Notes under the pieces: model-generated
What the model saw: only the letters and a program-made list of their open reading frames with translations
The model's database searches: none
Told to the model about the DNA's origin: nothing
In this document: positions 1 to 10,589 of the stretch, one piece after another
Numbering within the stretch: the stretch's first letter is position 1
How the letters are laid out: each line of letters opens with the position of its first letter
Translations under genes and position numbers: made by a program
Assembly (NCBI GenBank): GCA_965153355.1
Contig: OZ231127.1
Span: forward strand, 16,616,001-16,680,000
Length of the DNA stretch: 64,000 nt
DNA from: Flaccisagitta enflata
Lineage: Eukaryota > Chaetognatha > Sagittoidea > Aphragmophora
Reading direction: 5' to 3'

Positions 1-37
1 TGAGGGTCTGTCTATTGGCCAATAACCGTGCCCAAAT

Positions 38-204
38 ACAAGGCCGGATACACGTCAATCCAGTTGCGGACGGTTTGGCAGGGGCGGTGCGAAAACCGCT
101 CGGAATTCAAAAATGTGACGGACTGACGGACCGATGGACCGAAGGACCGACAGACCTATCGAACGACACGGCAAGGTGTAGAGTCGCGTATCCGCGACTA
201 AAAA
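38..204 (-). repeat. HPE dispersed element, copy 1 (B subtype)
   Basis: Read on the minus strand it starts with the terminal palindrome (AGTCGCGGATACGCGACT), continues through a CGGT-type tetranucleotide tract, GAATTCC, GCGGTTTTTCGC and a CCGCCCCTGCC block, and ends in GGCCTTG. The distal pairing motif here is GTCCGCAACT, so it no longer matches the terminal arm perfectly. No coding capacity. Orientation for this family is set as hairpin end first. Confidence 0.8.
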
Positions 205-318
205 CCGTACATTTACTTATTGTACTAAAATCTTATCAATGTTGATGAAGTTACAAAAGATTCTGTCACTTGTGTGTTTTAGAGGGTGCTTACTTCAGAT
301 GATCACCATTTTTAAACG

Positions 319-616
319 AACAAGCCCGACCGGGCAACGATGCGTCCGGACTGTGTCTTTGCGTGTATTGATAGTGTGACTTATATGGAGAGACGGAAGG
401 ACGAACAGACCGTTGAAACGACCAAGTAGTAAATGAGGCTCTCAAAAGTTGTTGGTTGATCATTTGTTTCAGTGTAGGATCTCATCGTGGCCAAAAACAG
501 CCGAGAAACTCGGTTTTTGCACAGGCGTAACGGACGGACGGACGGACGGACGGACGGACGGACGGACGGACGGACCCTCTTATAGAGATGCGTTCCTGAC
601 GGACGCATCTAAAAAA
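319..616 (-). repeat. HPE, divergent copy with AGATGCGTCC stem
   Basis: Minus-strand copy with a different terminal stem: AGATGCGTCC pairs with GGAACGCATCT in the hairpin (587-610) and perfectly with GATGCGTCC at 339-347 near the other end. The distal hairpin is also altered, GCCCG...CGGGC (324-335) instead of GGCCG...CGGCC. The tetranucleotide tract (529-575) is an almost pure CGGA array. The body between 350 and 500 is not similar to the commoner subtypes. Confidence 0.7.
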
Positions 617-722
617 CGGACGGACGGACGGACGGACGGACGGACGGACGGACGGACGAACGGACGGACGGACAGACAGACCTTCTTATAGAGATGCGTT
701 CCTGACGGACGCTTCTAAAAAA
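617..722 (-). repeat. HPE hairpin end, tandem duplicate
   Basis: A second copy of the tetranucleotide tract (CGGA array 617-672, then CAGA) followed by the same hairpin end, with one stem base changed (GACGCTTCT for GACGCATCT). It directly follows the previous copy, which suggests unequal exchange or slippage through the CGGA array. Confidence 0.65.
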
Positions 723-2106
723 GCTAATACTTTCAGCTTAAACTAAATTTGAAGACCATTCAAAGATCCTTCAAATGGTCACTGATTTAATGCGATTTGT
801 CGAAATCAAAGCTATTCAGGGAGCTGTTTTGTTTTTTTTTTGGGGGGGGGGCAAGGTTATGAATAAAATGGGGCACAGGATCTTGATCACAGAAAACTGG
901 TATTTTTCGATTCTCTCAACTTTATACACCACTGGGAAAATTTAGTCGTTCCCACCTTGTATACCAAGTTTTATACCAAGAAAACGAGATGAGGGGGAGG
1001 GGCGCAAGGGTCAGAACATGACTCATGAGAGGCTTAGTGTCAAGCAATCACAAAACCTATCGTTTAACAAGTTCCTCAATCTCAATCTTAATCTTCTCTC
1101 CACAATTCCTCAATCTTGATTCCAAGCAAGAATGATCCACCCAACATTGCAGCTATTGATAAGTTTGCAATAAAATGCATCCATCTTTTTTTTTTTGCTA
1201 CATCCAATTACCCATACATGAAGTTATATGATAACGGTGAAAGACTAAAGGTACTCTTCCACAAATTTTCTGATGTACAAAAACAGAATTTGGGTGTGTC
1301 TCTAGTCACAGACAACCGCGTTTTAAACGGGCCATTTGGTCACTCGCCACATTCGTTCGCTTGCACCGCTCACTCCACTCACTTACTCCACTGTGCTACA
1401 CTTGCTTTGCTCCCTCCCTCCATTCACGGGCTCGCTCACTCACTTTGCTCACTTCATTCTGAGATAGTTGCAATTCATGAATTTGAGTTCACACTGAAAA
1501 CCCGTTTCACGGTAACAAACGCGTTTTTTGTTGTCATTAGAAACACGCCCAATTTTGATTTGATGGGGAAAAACAAAAGAAGCAATGAGACGTGAATCAG
1601 GGAGGGTCTAAAACGAAGAGCACAAAATAAACTAAATGGTGATTGATGAAAAAAACAAAACAAAAGCAAAGAAGAGCAAAAAGAAAAAAAAAAGTCAGCG
1701 AAAGTCAAACCAGTGGCTGTCGCCAATACTGTGGATCGCGGTGTTTTGATTGATTTTTCTTTATGTTTTTTCATTTTTTTTTATCTATTAATTTCTTTTA
1801 TTTTTTTTTACATTTTGTTTTTTATTGTTTTTTATTTTTGCATTTTATGTTTTTTTTTTACATTATCTTTTTCATTTTTTTATCTTTTTTATTTTTTACT
1901 TTTTACTTTTTTACATTTTCATTTTTTTCACTTTTTTTTTCTTTTCTCTTTTTTGCTTTTTTTTACCTTAACTTTTTTAACTGTGATCATATTGTGCATG
2001 AAAAAAAAATAATATATGATTTAACAAAAAAAAAACCCCAATTATAACTGAATTGCCAAAATTGGCGAGCATTTCATGCTCCATGGTATTCGATCGCTGA
2101 ATTGGT
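723..2106. other. no gene seen; low-complexity stretch
   Basis: A poly-T/poly-G run at 832-850, a GCTCACTC-rich segment at 1335-1455 and a very T-rich, strand-asymmetric tract at 1755-1985. The short frames here (for example 1116-1595) have no recognisable domain and look like chance openings in skewed sequence. Confidence 0.5.
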
Positions 2107-2276
<170 letters not shown>

Positions 2277-2329
2277 CAAAACATTGTATCAGCCCTATGT
2301 CAGAACCTAAAATGATGAAATCGACTTTG

Positions 2330-3768
2330 ATATATGGAGACATCTTGAGAGAGAAAAAATAAAAAAAAACAAAAGACTAAGGTGAGCACACAATCATGAG
2401 ATAAAAAGAAAATACAGAATGAAGAAGATAGAAGAAAAAGAAAAGGTGAGCACGCAAAATAAAAAAAAAGAAAGAAAAACTAAGACTAGGGTGAGCACAC
2501 AACCTTGAGATGAAAAAAAATTACAGAATAGAAAAACTAAGACTAAGGTGAGCACACAATCTTGAGATGAAAAAAAATTACAGAATATGATAGGAAAAAG
2601 AAAGTGAGGATGCAAAAACAAAAGATTTACGAAGAAATATATAGAGACATCTTGAGAGAGAAAAAATAACAAATAAAAGATTAAGGTGAGCACACAATCT
2701 TGAGATGAAAAAAAATTACAGAATATGATAGGAAAAATAAGTCAGGATGCAAAAACAAAAGATTTACAAAGAAATATATGGAGACATCTTGAGAGAGAAA
2801 AAATAACTAAAACAAAAGACTAAGGTGAGCACACAATCTTGAGATGAAAAAAAATTACAGAATATGATAGGAAAAAATGAGTCAGGATGCATAAACAAAA
2901 GATTTACAAAAAGATATATAGAGACATCTTGAGAGAGAAAAAATAACACAAACAAAAGACTAAGGTGAGCACACAATCATGAGATAAAAAAAATACAGAA
3001 TGAAGAAGATAGAAGAAAAAGAAAAGGTGAGCACGCAAAATAAAAAAAAAAAGAAAGAAAAACTTTCCCAGGACTAAGGTGAGCACACAATCATGAGATG
3101 AAAAAAAGTTACAGAATATGATAGGAAAAATAAGTCAGGATGCAAAAACAAACGATTTACAAAGAAATATATGGAGACATCTTGAGAGAGAAAAAATAAC
3201 CAAAACAAAAGACTAAGGTGAGCACACAATCTTGAGATGAAAAAAAATTACAGAATATGATAGGAAAAATAAGTCAGGATGCAAAAACAAAAGATTTACA
3301 AAGAAATATATGGAGACATCTTGAGAGAGAAAAAATAACTAAAACAAAAGACTAAGGTGAGCACACAATCTTGAGATGAAAAAAAATTACAGAATATGAT
3401 AGGAAAAAATTAGTCAGGATGCAAAAACAAAAGATTTACAAAAAGATATATAGAGACATCTTGAGAGAGAAAAAATAACACAAACAAAAGACTAAGGTGA
3501 GCACACAATCATGAGATAAAAAAAATACAGAATGAAGAAGATAGAAGAAAAAGAAAAGGTGAGCACGCAAAATAAAAAAAAGATTTACAAAAAGATATAT
3601 GGAGACATCTTGAGAGAGAAAAAATAACACAAACAAAAGACTAAGGTGAGCACACAATCATGAGATAAAAAGAAAATACAGAATGAAGAAGATAGAAGAA
3701 AAAGAAAAGGTGAGCACGCAAAATAAAAAAAATAAAAAAAAAGAAAGAAAAACTTTCCCAGGACTAAG
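2330..3768. repeat. 139-bp tandem repeat array, about 10 units
   Basis: The landmark GGTGAGCACACAATC recurs at about 2382, 2549, 2685, 2826, 2967, 3079, 3218, 3356, 3497 and 3645. A full unit measured between GACATCTTGAGAGAG landmarks at 3181 and 3320 is 139 bp. Units are purine-rich on the plus strand and come in two variants, one with GGTGAGCACGCAAAATAAA and one without. Minus-strand frames through it are Phe/Leu-rich by composition only. Confidence 0.9.
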
Positions 3769-3851
3769 TGGATCTGGCGATCCACAACAAAAAATGAGAG
3801 CTTGTTTCGTCTTACTGAAAAGAGCCTCACACGAATTCAACGGCCGAAGTG

Positions 3852-3852
<1 letters not shown>

Positions 3853-3919
<67 letters not shown>

Positions 3920-3927
3920 GAGAGAGC
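3853..3927. repeat. (AG)n followed by (ACAG)n microsatellite
   Basis: About 36 bp of pure AG runs directly into an ACAG tract and back to AG. Confidence 0.95.
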
Positions 3928-3929
3928 CA

Positions 3930-4250
3930 ATAAAGAACAGACAAGAGACTGAAAGAGATAGGCGCACATAAAGAGGGAGAAAACATACACAGCAACTCGC
4001 GAAGAGATGAAGACAAAAAATAAATCTTGTCAAAATGTATTCGAGGCGGACTCTTATCCATTTTTCGCACATTCCTCTTTTCTCCTTCTTTCAGTGCAGT
4101 AGCTACAAATACATACTCGCCATTTGTCGCGCGTGTATCCGATTCTTAGATTTCATATCTCCCTATAAATCTTGGACACCTCTCGACACCCCATCTGTTC
4201 ACTCATTCCATATTTCTTCTCATCAGTGCTCGATGGAATTTATCAAGCGT
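3930..4250. other. no gene seen
   Basis: Unique-looking sequence between the AG tract and the next MITE. The 86-codon frame at 4035-4295 runs into the MITE and shows no domain. Confidence 0.4.
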
Positions 4251-4252
4251 TA

Positions 4253-4881
4253 CAGTAGATATCGTCTAGACTTGGAAATACGGGGGAGCTCATAACCTGA
4301 GCATCAGTATAGTGAGGGGACTGATATTTTGCTGATATAATGTATAGACCCTAAGGGGTTGACAATGGGCTATGGCATCCCCCTACGGCTTACCCTAGGA
4401 AGAAAACTTAGTATAAAATTTTAGGATCAATCTTTTTAGGTGCGACAAAGCACCTCTATAACTGGCTCTGTCCGTCGGTTGGTCGGTTGGTCTGTCTGTG
4501 GGGTAACGCATTCGTTCGTCGATCCACACGTCGCACCTTATTGGCCTACTTAGCCTTGTTTTTCAGAATTTCAGCTTCATCCATTTGCTTAAAGTGCACA
4601 AACAGCCTGGAATTCGAACCTGGAACCTTTGACTAAATAAACTGATCAAGATAAACCTAAAGTCAAGTGAGTTAATCACTAGACCAATTCTAGAAATTGA
4701 TTGGACCAAGCAAATTTGATTTAGTATATTAAAAAGAACTTTTTCTTAACTGAGCTGCCATACCCCATCGTCAACCCTATAGGACATATGCATTATATAT
4801 ACACAGTTTCATTTCATTTGCACAAATTGTAATTAGGATATGGGGGGCCTCCGTATTTCCAAGTACAGACGACATCTACTG
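4253..4881. mobile_element. Tc1/mariner-type MITE, long TIRs, TA target
   Basis: Termini CAGTAGATATCGTCTAGAC and its inverted partner GTACAGACGACATCTACTG, each flanked by TA (4251-4252, 4882-4883). Inverted similarity continues about 145 bp inward from each end, past GGGGTTGACAATGGGCTATGGCA and its counterpart near 4745-4790. CAGT ends plus a TA duplication are typical of Tc1/mariner-derived MITEs. No transposase remains. An HPE copy is nested in the middle. Confidence 0.85.
4432..4563 (+). repeat. HPE nested in MITE, AGGTGCGAC stem
   Basis: Starts TTTTTAGG with hairpin AGGTGCGACAAAGCACCT (4438-4455), then CTATAACTGGCTCTGTCCG, a TCGGTTGG tract, and ends TTGGCCTACTTAGCCTTGTT. The distal motif GTCGCACCT (4530-4538) is the exact reverse complement of the first nine bases of the hairpin, although the stem differs from all common copies at several positions. 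Confidence 0.75.
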
Positions 4882-4964
4882 TATCTCTTTCACTAAAAAT
4901 ACTCAAATGGCTCTTTGAGAGTTGAGGTCCTTAACAACGTAGTACACTCGAACAACCATCTGTC

Positions 4965-5180
4965 GATCTTTTGTATTTAAGACTTTTTTAGCGGTTTTTT
5001 AAATTAGGGTTAGGGGTGGGTTTAGGGTTAGGGTTAGGGTTGGGGATAGTTTTAGGGTTAAGGCTAGGGACAAGGTTAGCTTTAGGGCTAAGGGTTGGCT
5101 GGGTTTTATGTGTTACGACCCGAAGCTATTCGAATTAAATTCGCTCTGGCGGAGGATTCTGAAAGAAAAACAAAATCCTT
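4965..5180 (+). repeat. dispersed repeat carrying TTAGGG-like DNA
   Basis: Degenerate TTAGGG/TTTAGGG units fill about 5007-5100. They are flanked on the left by CTTTTGTATTTAAGAC...TTTTTTAGCGG and on the right by GAAGCTATTCGAATTAAATTCGCTCTGGCGGA. Both flanks recur beside the TTAGGG-like stretches at 62.3-62.7 kb, so the telomere-like DNA moves or duplicates together with them and is not a chromosome end. Confidence 0.7.
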
Positions 5181-5299
5181 CAGAGACTCAATCAGCAGCT
5201 CCAAAAACGTGAGGGAAAGTAATTTGTTTTGTTCCGACATTTGGGTAGATTATCTTGTGATTCCTCAATGGCTTTCTGATAGGATCTTTACCCTCAGCG

Positions 5300-5366
5300 T
5301 CCAGCCTGAACAGAGGGCGGACGGACGAACCAACGGACATTCCGATAGAGATGAACACGTGTAGAA
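5300..5366 (-). repeat. possible HPE fragment
   Basis: GGACGGACGAACCAACGGAC followed by TAGAGATG...GTGTAGAAAC resembles the tetranucleotide tract and hairpin end of a minus-strand HPE, but the stem is not intact. Confidence 0.35.
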
Positions 5367-5734
5367 ACTTTAAAGTCCGTAATACAGTCATATTCATAGT
5401 GTCACCGAATATGCCGCAATTTTCCAAGAGAAAAGAAATGAATGGTTAATTTGGTTAAACAGTATTTCCACGAGGACATGACTGTCTCCGATCCCACCCA
5501 TTCTTCCATCGCATATTTTCTCTTCTCTCCTCTTCGTTTCTTCCGGCTTTTTCCTCACAATATCTCGGATGACGACTGACCCCATCTTACTCTCAGTCTC
5601 TGTCTGTCTGTCTATTTGTCTCTGTCTCGGATGACGACTGACCTCATCTTACTCATCATTCAAATGAAAAGACGCCACTTTTTGTTTCCATACATCTCAC
5701 TCCCTCTCTTATCTGTTCGGTCTAAGACTCTCTG

Positions 5735-5826
5735 TCTCGTTCTCTCTCTTTCTCTCTCTTGCCTCTCACTCTCTCTCTGTTTCTTTTCTCTCTCTCTCTC
5801 TCTCTCACCCTCTCTCTCTGTAACCC

Positions 5827-5874
<48 letters not shown>

Positions 5875-5901
5875 GAGGAGCCGTATGAATATTATCTTCA
5901 G

Positions 5902-5936
<35 letters not shown>

Positions 5937-5983
5937 ATTTCTTTTAGGCATGAGGAGCCGTATGAATATTATCTTCAGAAATA
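5735..5983. repeat. (CT)n tract with duplicated 35-bp flank
   Basis: CT-rich sequence from 5735, pure CT at about 5833-5870 and again at 5907-5932. The motif GAGGAGCCGTATGAATATT...CAGAAAT occurs at 5875-5907 and again at 5952-5983, so a piece containing microsatellite and flank has been duplicated. Confidence 0.85.
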
Positions 5984-6519
5984 TATCGTCGAAGCGGCCA
6001 AAAGAAAGAAAAACATTACAATTCATCACTCAAAAGTCTGAAAAGCCTGTCGTTCTGTTGTTACGGGAATCTTCAAACGCTCGCATCCAATTCACGGTTG
6101 AATTTACTCCGTTTGCGTGTCTGCAATCTCGAATGTAGTGCTGTGCTGAGCTAGCTTGGGTGGGCAGACTGCAGGAGAAAGGAGGTTACTCCTTCAACCC
6201 AGATATGAGATATCAAGAAGGGAGAAAGTGCCGATATCTCATCTGAACCAACCCGGATATACGACTGCCCGAGTCGCGTGCTGGAGGGCAGGGGCAGTGA
6301 TAAAAGTAGCTAACATTGTTAGTAACAAAGAATATCGGCAAGGGCAATAATGAAAACAGTCGCCCAAAGGCAATATGTGGTCAGCGACACCCATTTCTCT
6401 ACTTTACAGGGCAGCGGTCCTGAAGGGGACGCAGTCCTGTTGAACACAGGGGGAGTTTCATTTGTCCTGCCTGAAAAAGTTGATGAGATGCTTAAGAGGG
6501 CCTTCAAGAGCCTAAAGGC
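5984..6519. other. no gene seen
   Basis: Unique-looking sequence with short frames (6156-6350, 6350-6589) lacking recognisable domains. The motif GAGATATCAAGAAGGGAG (6208-6225) reappears roughly inverted at 6232-6243; nothing else stands out. Confidence 0.4.
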
Positions 6520-6945
6520 TTTCCCAATGCTGATCCAAGGCCTGAGAAAGCTAGCCAGGCTGATTTTAAGTCTGAAAGGGTTGATTTGAGGTCTAAAGAG
6601 GTAGAAATGAGGTCTGAAAGGACTGATGTAAAGCCTGAGAAAGCCAGTTGGAGGCTAGAAAAGGGTGAATTGAGGATTGAGAGGCCATAGAGGACTGAAT
6701 CAAAGCCTGAGAGTGCTATAAAGCCTATATTGAGGCTTAGCTAGCTGATTTGAGGCCTCAGTGGACTGATTTGAGGCCTGCGAGGGCTGATTGGAGACCT
6801 GAGAGGCCTGATTTAAGACTTGAGAGGCCTGCTTTAAGACTTGAGAGGCCTGATTTGATGCCTGAGGCTGAGAGGCCTGATTTGAGGCTTGAGAGACCTG
6901 ATTTGAGGCCAAGAGGCTGGCTTTGAGGCCTGAGAGGACTGTTCA
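6520..6945. repeat. 21-bp GC-richer minisatellite
   Basis: Diverged units of the form GCCTGAGAGGCCTGATTTGAG, about 21 bp. Because 21 is a multiple of three, frames stay open and give seven-residue peptide repeats (LKSGLSS on the minus strand). That is a by-product of the period and not evidence of a gene. Confidence 0.85.
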
Positions 6946-7029
6946 GGGTGGAGGGACGCACAAACAAATCAACGGACACACGAAAGTCCCCCTGTGTTCT
7001 ACAAGACTAACTTCTTCGGGGTCGCTGCG

Positions 7030-7108
7030 CAAAAACAGCCCATGAACACCGAATAAGTGTTGCCGACGGACTGACAGACATAGCGTAGCATGCGACTAAA
7101 AGTCTGTT
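7030..7108 (-). repeat. HPE fragment (hairpin end)
   Basis: GCCGACGGACTGACAGACA, then GCGTAGCATGCGACTAAAA, matches the tract and hairpin end of a minus-strand HPE with a damaged left arm. Confidence 0.5.
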
Positions 7109-7140
7109 GTTGAACGGGACTCCTTGATAACTTGCATCAA

Positions 7141-7204
7141 GATATTTGGTCTGTTTTTTGTTTTTTTGTTGCTTTTTGTTGTTTTTTTTTTTTTTTTTTT
7201 TTTT
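7141..7204. repeat. T-rich tract
   Basis: TTTTTTG repeats ending in about 24 T residues. Confidence 0.9.
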
Positions 7205-7803
7205 GATGCAATGTCACGACATATTCCTTCCTGCAAGCCATTTTTTAATTTTATTTGTCCTGTCTCAAGTAACATTTTCTATTTCGGCTGGCTTTGATTG
7301 TCACCGTCTCTAAACTCGCTGGCGCAATTTCGCATCTTTACCAAACTTGGACTGTCTTGGTTTCGCTTTCGTTACTGGCCAGTTCATCCTTCTCTGTGAG
7401 AGCACGAGTGTTTAAACTGTGTATCGCGGGTGTGTGTTGGAGGCAGACAGACAGATAGACAGACAGAACAGATGGACAAACATTCTGGATGGATCTACAA
7501 TGGATTTGTAGTCAAAGGGAGAGGGAGAGTATAAAGGGAAAACTTGGGGGAAAGCACATTTTTCATTATTTTTCCGCGCCAACTCGTCGGCTTAATCAGA
7601 ATTCAACATGGGAAAATAGTAAAATGATGAAAAATGATTAAATGGATTGTCAAATGGTATTAAAGCCTAAGCTGGAAGAAAAAGAAATGGGGAAAGCGCG
7701 AAAGGATTCAAGGAATACATTTATAATTCATATGAATACACGAGCAGCCGAGTTTAAAAAGATGACTGTGGATCGTGTGGTTCATGCTCATGAAACAGTT
7801 TCT
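7205..7803. other. no gene seen
   Basis: Unique-looking sequence containing a short CAGACAGA tract at 7443-7468. No coding, RNA or repeat signal was recognised. Confidence 0.4.
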
Positions 7804-8012
7804 TTTTAGTCGCGTGCACGCGACTCTACAACCCGCTTTGTCCGTCGGTCGGTTGGTTGGTTGGTCGGTCGATTGGTCGGTCGCACTTTACTTTTTTTTA
7901 TGATTTTATTTCTTTGACCTCACTGCTCCTGCCCAAATGGTCTGGTGACCTCAAATATGGCCCCTGCCCACCCGCACGCGACTTTGGTAGCCGTGTATCC
8001 GGCCTTGTTTAA
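7804..8012 (+). repeat. HPE, full copy (C subtype)
   Basis: Perfect palindromic start AGTCGCGTGCACGCGACT (7808-7825), CTACAACCCGCTTTGTCCG, a (TCGG/TTGG)n tract, CACTTTACTTTTTTT, then GCTCCTGCCCAAATGG and GCCCCTGCCCACCC, distal motif GCACGCGACT (7974-7983), TAGCCGTGTATCCGGC hairpin and CCTTGTTT. The distal motif is the exact complement of the left hairpin arm. Confidence 0.85.
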
Positions 8013-8117
8013 ATTCAAGTCTCATCTGCTAAGCGACTATAGAAGAAGCTGTGTCCCTTGGTATGTCTGTATGTCCGTAAGTGGCAGTGCACAGGAGCAG
8101 CAGATTTGGAAAATCAT

Positions 8118-8215
8118 TTTGCATGAAATTCTTAATCTCTCTCTGAATGCAAAATTTTGCATTTCTAAGAACATGGCCCCCTTCTTATACTACCAGAATT
8201 AAAAAAAACGCAAGT
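8118..8215 (+). repeat. left arm of a 2.6-kb inverted repeat
   Basis: CATGAAATTCTTAATC, TTTGCATTTCTAAGAACATG and ATTAAAAAAAACGCAAGTTT recur in inverted order at 10590-10715. An expanded HPE lies between the arms. Confidence 0.7.
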
Positions 8216-8689
8216 TTTTCATAGAAGTGCTTCAATTGGACTTTTTTTTTTTTCTGAGCAGCATCATGCATGCTGGTTTACTTTATTTGAGCTTCCGTGC
8301 ATCTTATCCAAGAGTTTCAGCCATCAGAATCAAGTTGATGCAGAGAAATAACCATGAAAAAGTGACCTGTATTTTAGAAATTTTCGCCTTTGATTTTCAG
8401 ATAGATCCATAATGATTTTGTAGGTTTTTTTCATAATTATTCAGTCGGTGCTTCATTTTTCATCACAAACATTGAGGAACTCAACTATAAGATTTATGAA
8501 AGCAGACAGCATGTGTAGAACAACGTCTGATTGCTCATGGCAGTGCGATTACTCAATAATCCTAACACCAAAAGAACCTTTTTTAGTCGCGTGCACGCGA
8601 CTCTACAACCCGCTCCGTCGGTCGGTCCGTCCGTCCGTCCGTCGGTCCGTCGGTCGGTAACACTTTGCTTTTTTTCGTCTTTTTGGGTC

Positions 8690-9573
8690 GTGTGGAGTTA
8701 TTTTGAGTCATTTTTTTGTTGTTTTTGGGAATTATTGGTTGCTTTTAGTCATTTTTGGTCATTTTTGGTCAGTTTTGGTCATTTTGGTCATTTTGGTCAT
8801 TTTGGTCATTTTAATGATTTTGGTCATTTTTGGTCACTTTTGATTTTTTTTGGTCATTTTAGATTATTTTTGGTCATTTTTGGTAATTTTTGGTCATATT
8901 TGGTCATTTTGGTCATTTTGGTCATTTTGGTCATTTTTGATTATTTTTGGTCATTTTTGATCATTTTTGATCATGTTGGTCATTTTGGTCATTTTTGGTC
9001 ATTTTTGGTCATTTTTGGTCATTTTGGTCATTTTTGGTCATTTTTGGTCATTTTTGGTTGTTTTGGTCATTTTGGTCATTTTGGTCATTTTTGGTCATTT
9101 TTGGTCGTTTTGGTTATTTTGGTCATTTTTGGTCACTTTTGATTTTTTTTGGTCATTTTAGATTATTTTTGGTCATTTTTGGTAATTTTTGGTCATATTT
9201 GGTCATTTTGGTCATTTTGGTCATTTTGGTCATTTTTGATTATTTTTGGTCATTTTTGATCATTTTTGATCATGTTGGTCATTTTGGTCATTTTTGGTCA
9301 TTTTTGGTCATTTTTGGTCATTTTGGTCATTTTTGGTCATTTTTGGTCATTTTTGGTTGTTTTGGTCATTTTGGTCATTTTGGTCATTTTTGGTCATTTT
9401 TGGTCGTTTTGGTTATTTTGGTCATTTTTGGTCATTTTGGGTCATTTTTGGTCATCTTTGGTCATCTTTGGTCATTTTGGTCATTTTGGTCATTTTGGTC
9501 ATCTTGCTCATTTTTGGTCATTTTTGGTCATTTTTGGTCATTTTTGGTCATTTTGGTCATTTTGGTCATTTTG
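8690..9573. repeat. GGTCATTTT/GGTCATTTTT minisatellite with 299-bp higher-order unit
   Basis: About 90 units of 9-10 bp. A distinctive stretch starting CACTTTTGATTTTTTTTGG occurs at 8835 and again at 9134, a 299-bp higher-order period with almost the same internal order of variants. Frames through it read as Trp/Phe/Gly/His repeats and are not genes. Confidence 0.95.
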
Positions 9574-9574
9574 G

Positions 9575-9690
9575 TAATGTCTGCTGGTTTAAATCTGCTG
9601 GTTTAAGTCTGCTGGTTTAAATCTAATGGTTTAAGTCTGCTGGTCTAATGGTTTAAGTCTGCTGGTTGAAATCCGCTGGTCAAAATGATA
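9575..9690. repeat. GTCTGCTGGTTTAA minisatellite
   Basis: About seven units of 14-15 bp directly following the GGTCATTTT array. Confidence 0.85.
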
Positions 9691-10127
9691 TTAAAGATAA
9701 GTATGGTTTAAGTCTGGTTTTCGATTTCGAAATTTTTGAATTTTCAAAACTTGTTTTTTCATTTTCTGTCATTGTAACTTTGTCTGTTGTATTTTTCTCT
9801 TTTATAATATGTTTTTCTTTTTCTCTTACTATCTCTAGTTTTTGAGATATACCCGTTTTTCCGTTTTCACCTAATTTGCATACTTGGGTGGTACCCAATT
9901 TTTGCCCAAAATTTGTTTTAGAACATTGCATATTTTTCGTCTTTTCGTCCTGAGTCCGATTAGGTGCTTGATTTTGGTCTCCTGTTGTCCGTTCAGGAGA
10001 TATTCCATTTTTACTAGGATCATTTTTACCCCCAACTTTCTGCGCTTCGCGTGTACCCGATAATCCATAGTGCGAAACCATCGGGGCCTTTTGTTCGGTT
10101 GAAATTTTGGCTCAAGTAAGGTTTCTC

Positions 10128-10345
10128 ATCTGGTTTGAGTCTGGATTGAGTCTGGTTTGAGTCTGGATTGAGTCTGGTTTGTGTCTGGCTTAAATCTGGT
10201 TTATGTCTGGTTTATGTCTGGTTTATGTCTGATTTAGGTCTGGTTTCGGTCTGTTTTAATTCTGGTTGGAATCTGGTTTGAGTCTGGTTTGAGTCTGGTT
10301 TGAGTCTGGTTTGAGTCAGGTTTGGGTCTGTTTTGGTTTGAGTCT
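10128..10345. repeat. GTCTGGTTTGA minisatellite
   Basis: About eighteen units of 10-12 bp (GTCTGGTTTGA, GTCTGGATTGA, GTCTGGTTTAT). The 9690-10127 interval before it is non-repetitive and contains no recognised gene. Confidence 0.9.
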
Positions 10346-10589
10346 GATTTTTGATGAAAAGATACAATAAGGAGTCAGGTCAGTTCAGTTATTTTTGTCC
10401 TGCACGCGACTTATAGGTGTTGGCCTTGTTTTCCCTCTTTTTGCATTTTGAATTTTTGACTCATGCACCTTCATTTGAGTATAACTTCTAAACAAATAAA
10501 GCTACAGATGTGGGATTGCGCTTAAAAGAAAGCCCTTGAAAAAATCTTTGATTTGGTCACCGATAAATTGTATCCTGAATGAACCAAAG

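Larger units (their letters stand above)
8579..10432 (+). repeat. HPE (D subtype) enlarged by internal minisatellites
   Basis: The start (AGTCGCGTGCACGCGACT, CTACAACCCGCT, CGGT/CCGT tract, AACACTTTGC) and the end (GCACGCGACTTATAGGTG, TGGCCTTGTTTT) match short HPE copies, but 1.6 kb of tandem repeats and other sequence lies between them. Normal D-subtype copies (42.35 and 54.86 kb) carry only a few GTCATTTTAAGTCATTT motifs at that place. The left arm and the distal motif (10401-10410) are still exact complements. Confidence 0.7.

Noticed and set aside
4980-5100. Chromosome end (telomere)
   Set aside because: The repeats are short and degenerate, lie internally and share flanks with 62.3-62.7 kb.
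8531-9620. Long Trp/Phe/Gly/His-rich frames (over 200 codons)
   Set aside because: They are translations of the GGTCATTTT minisatellite; all frames stay open because of composition.
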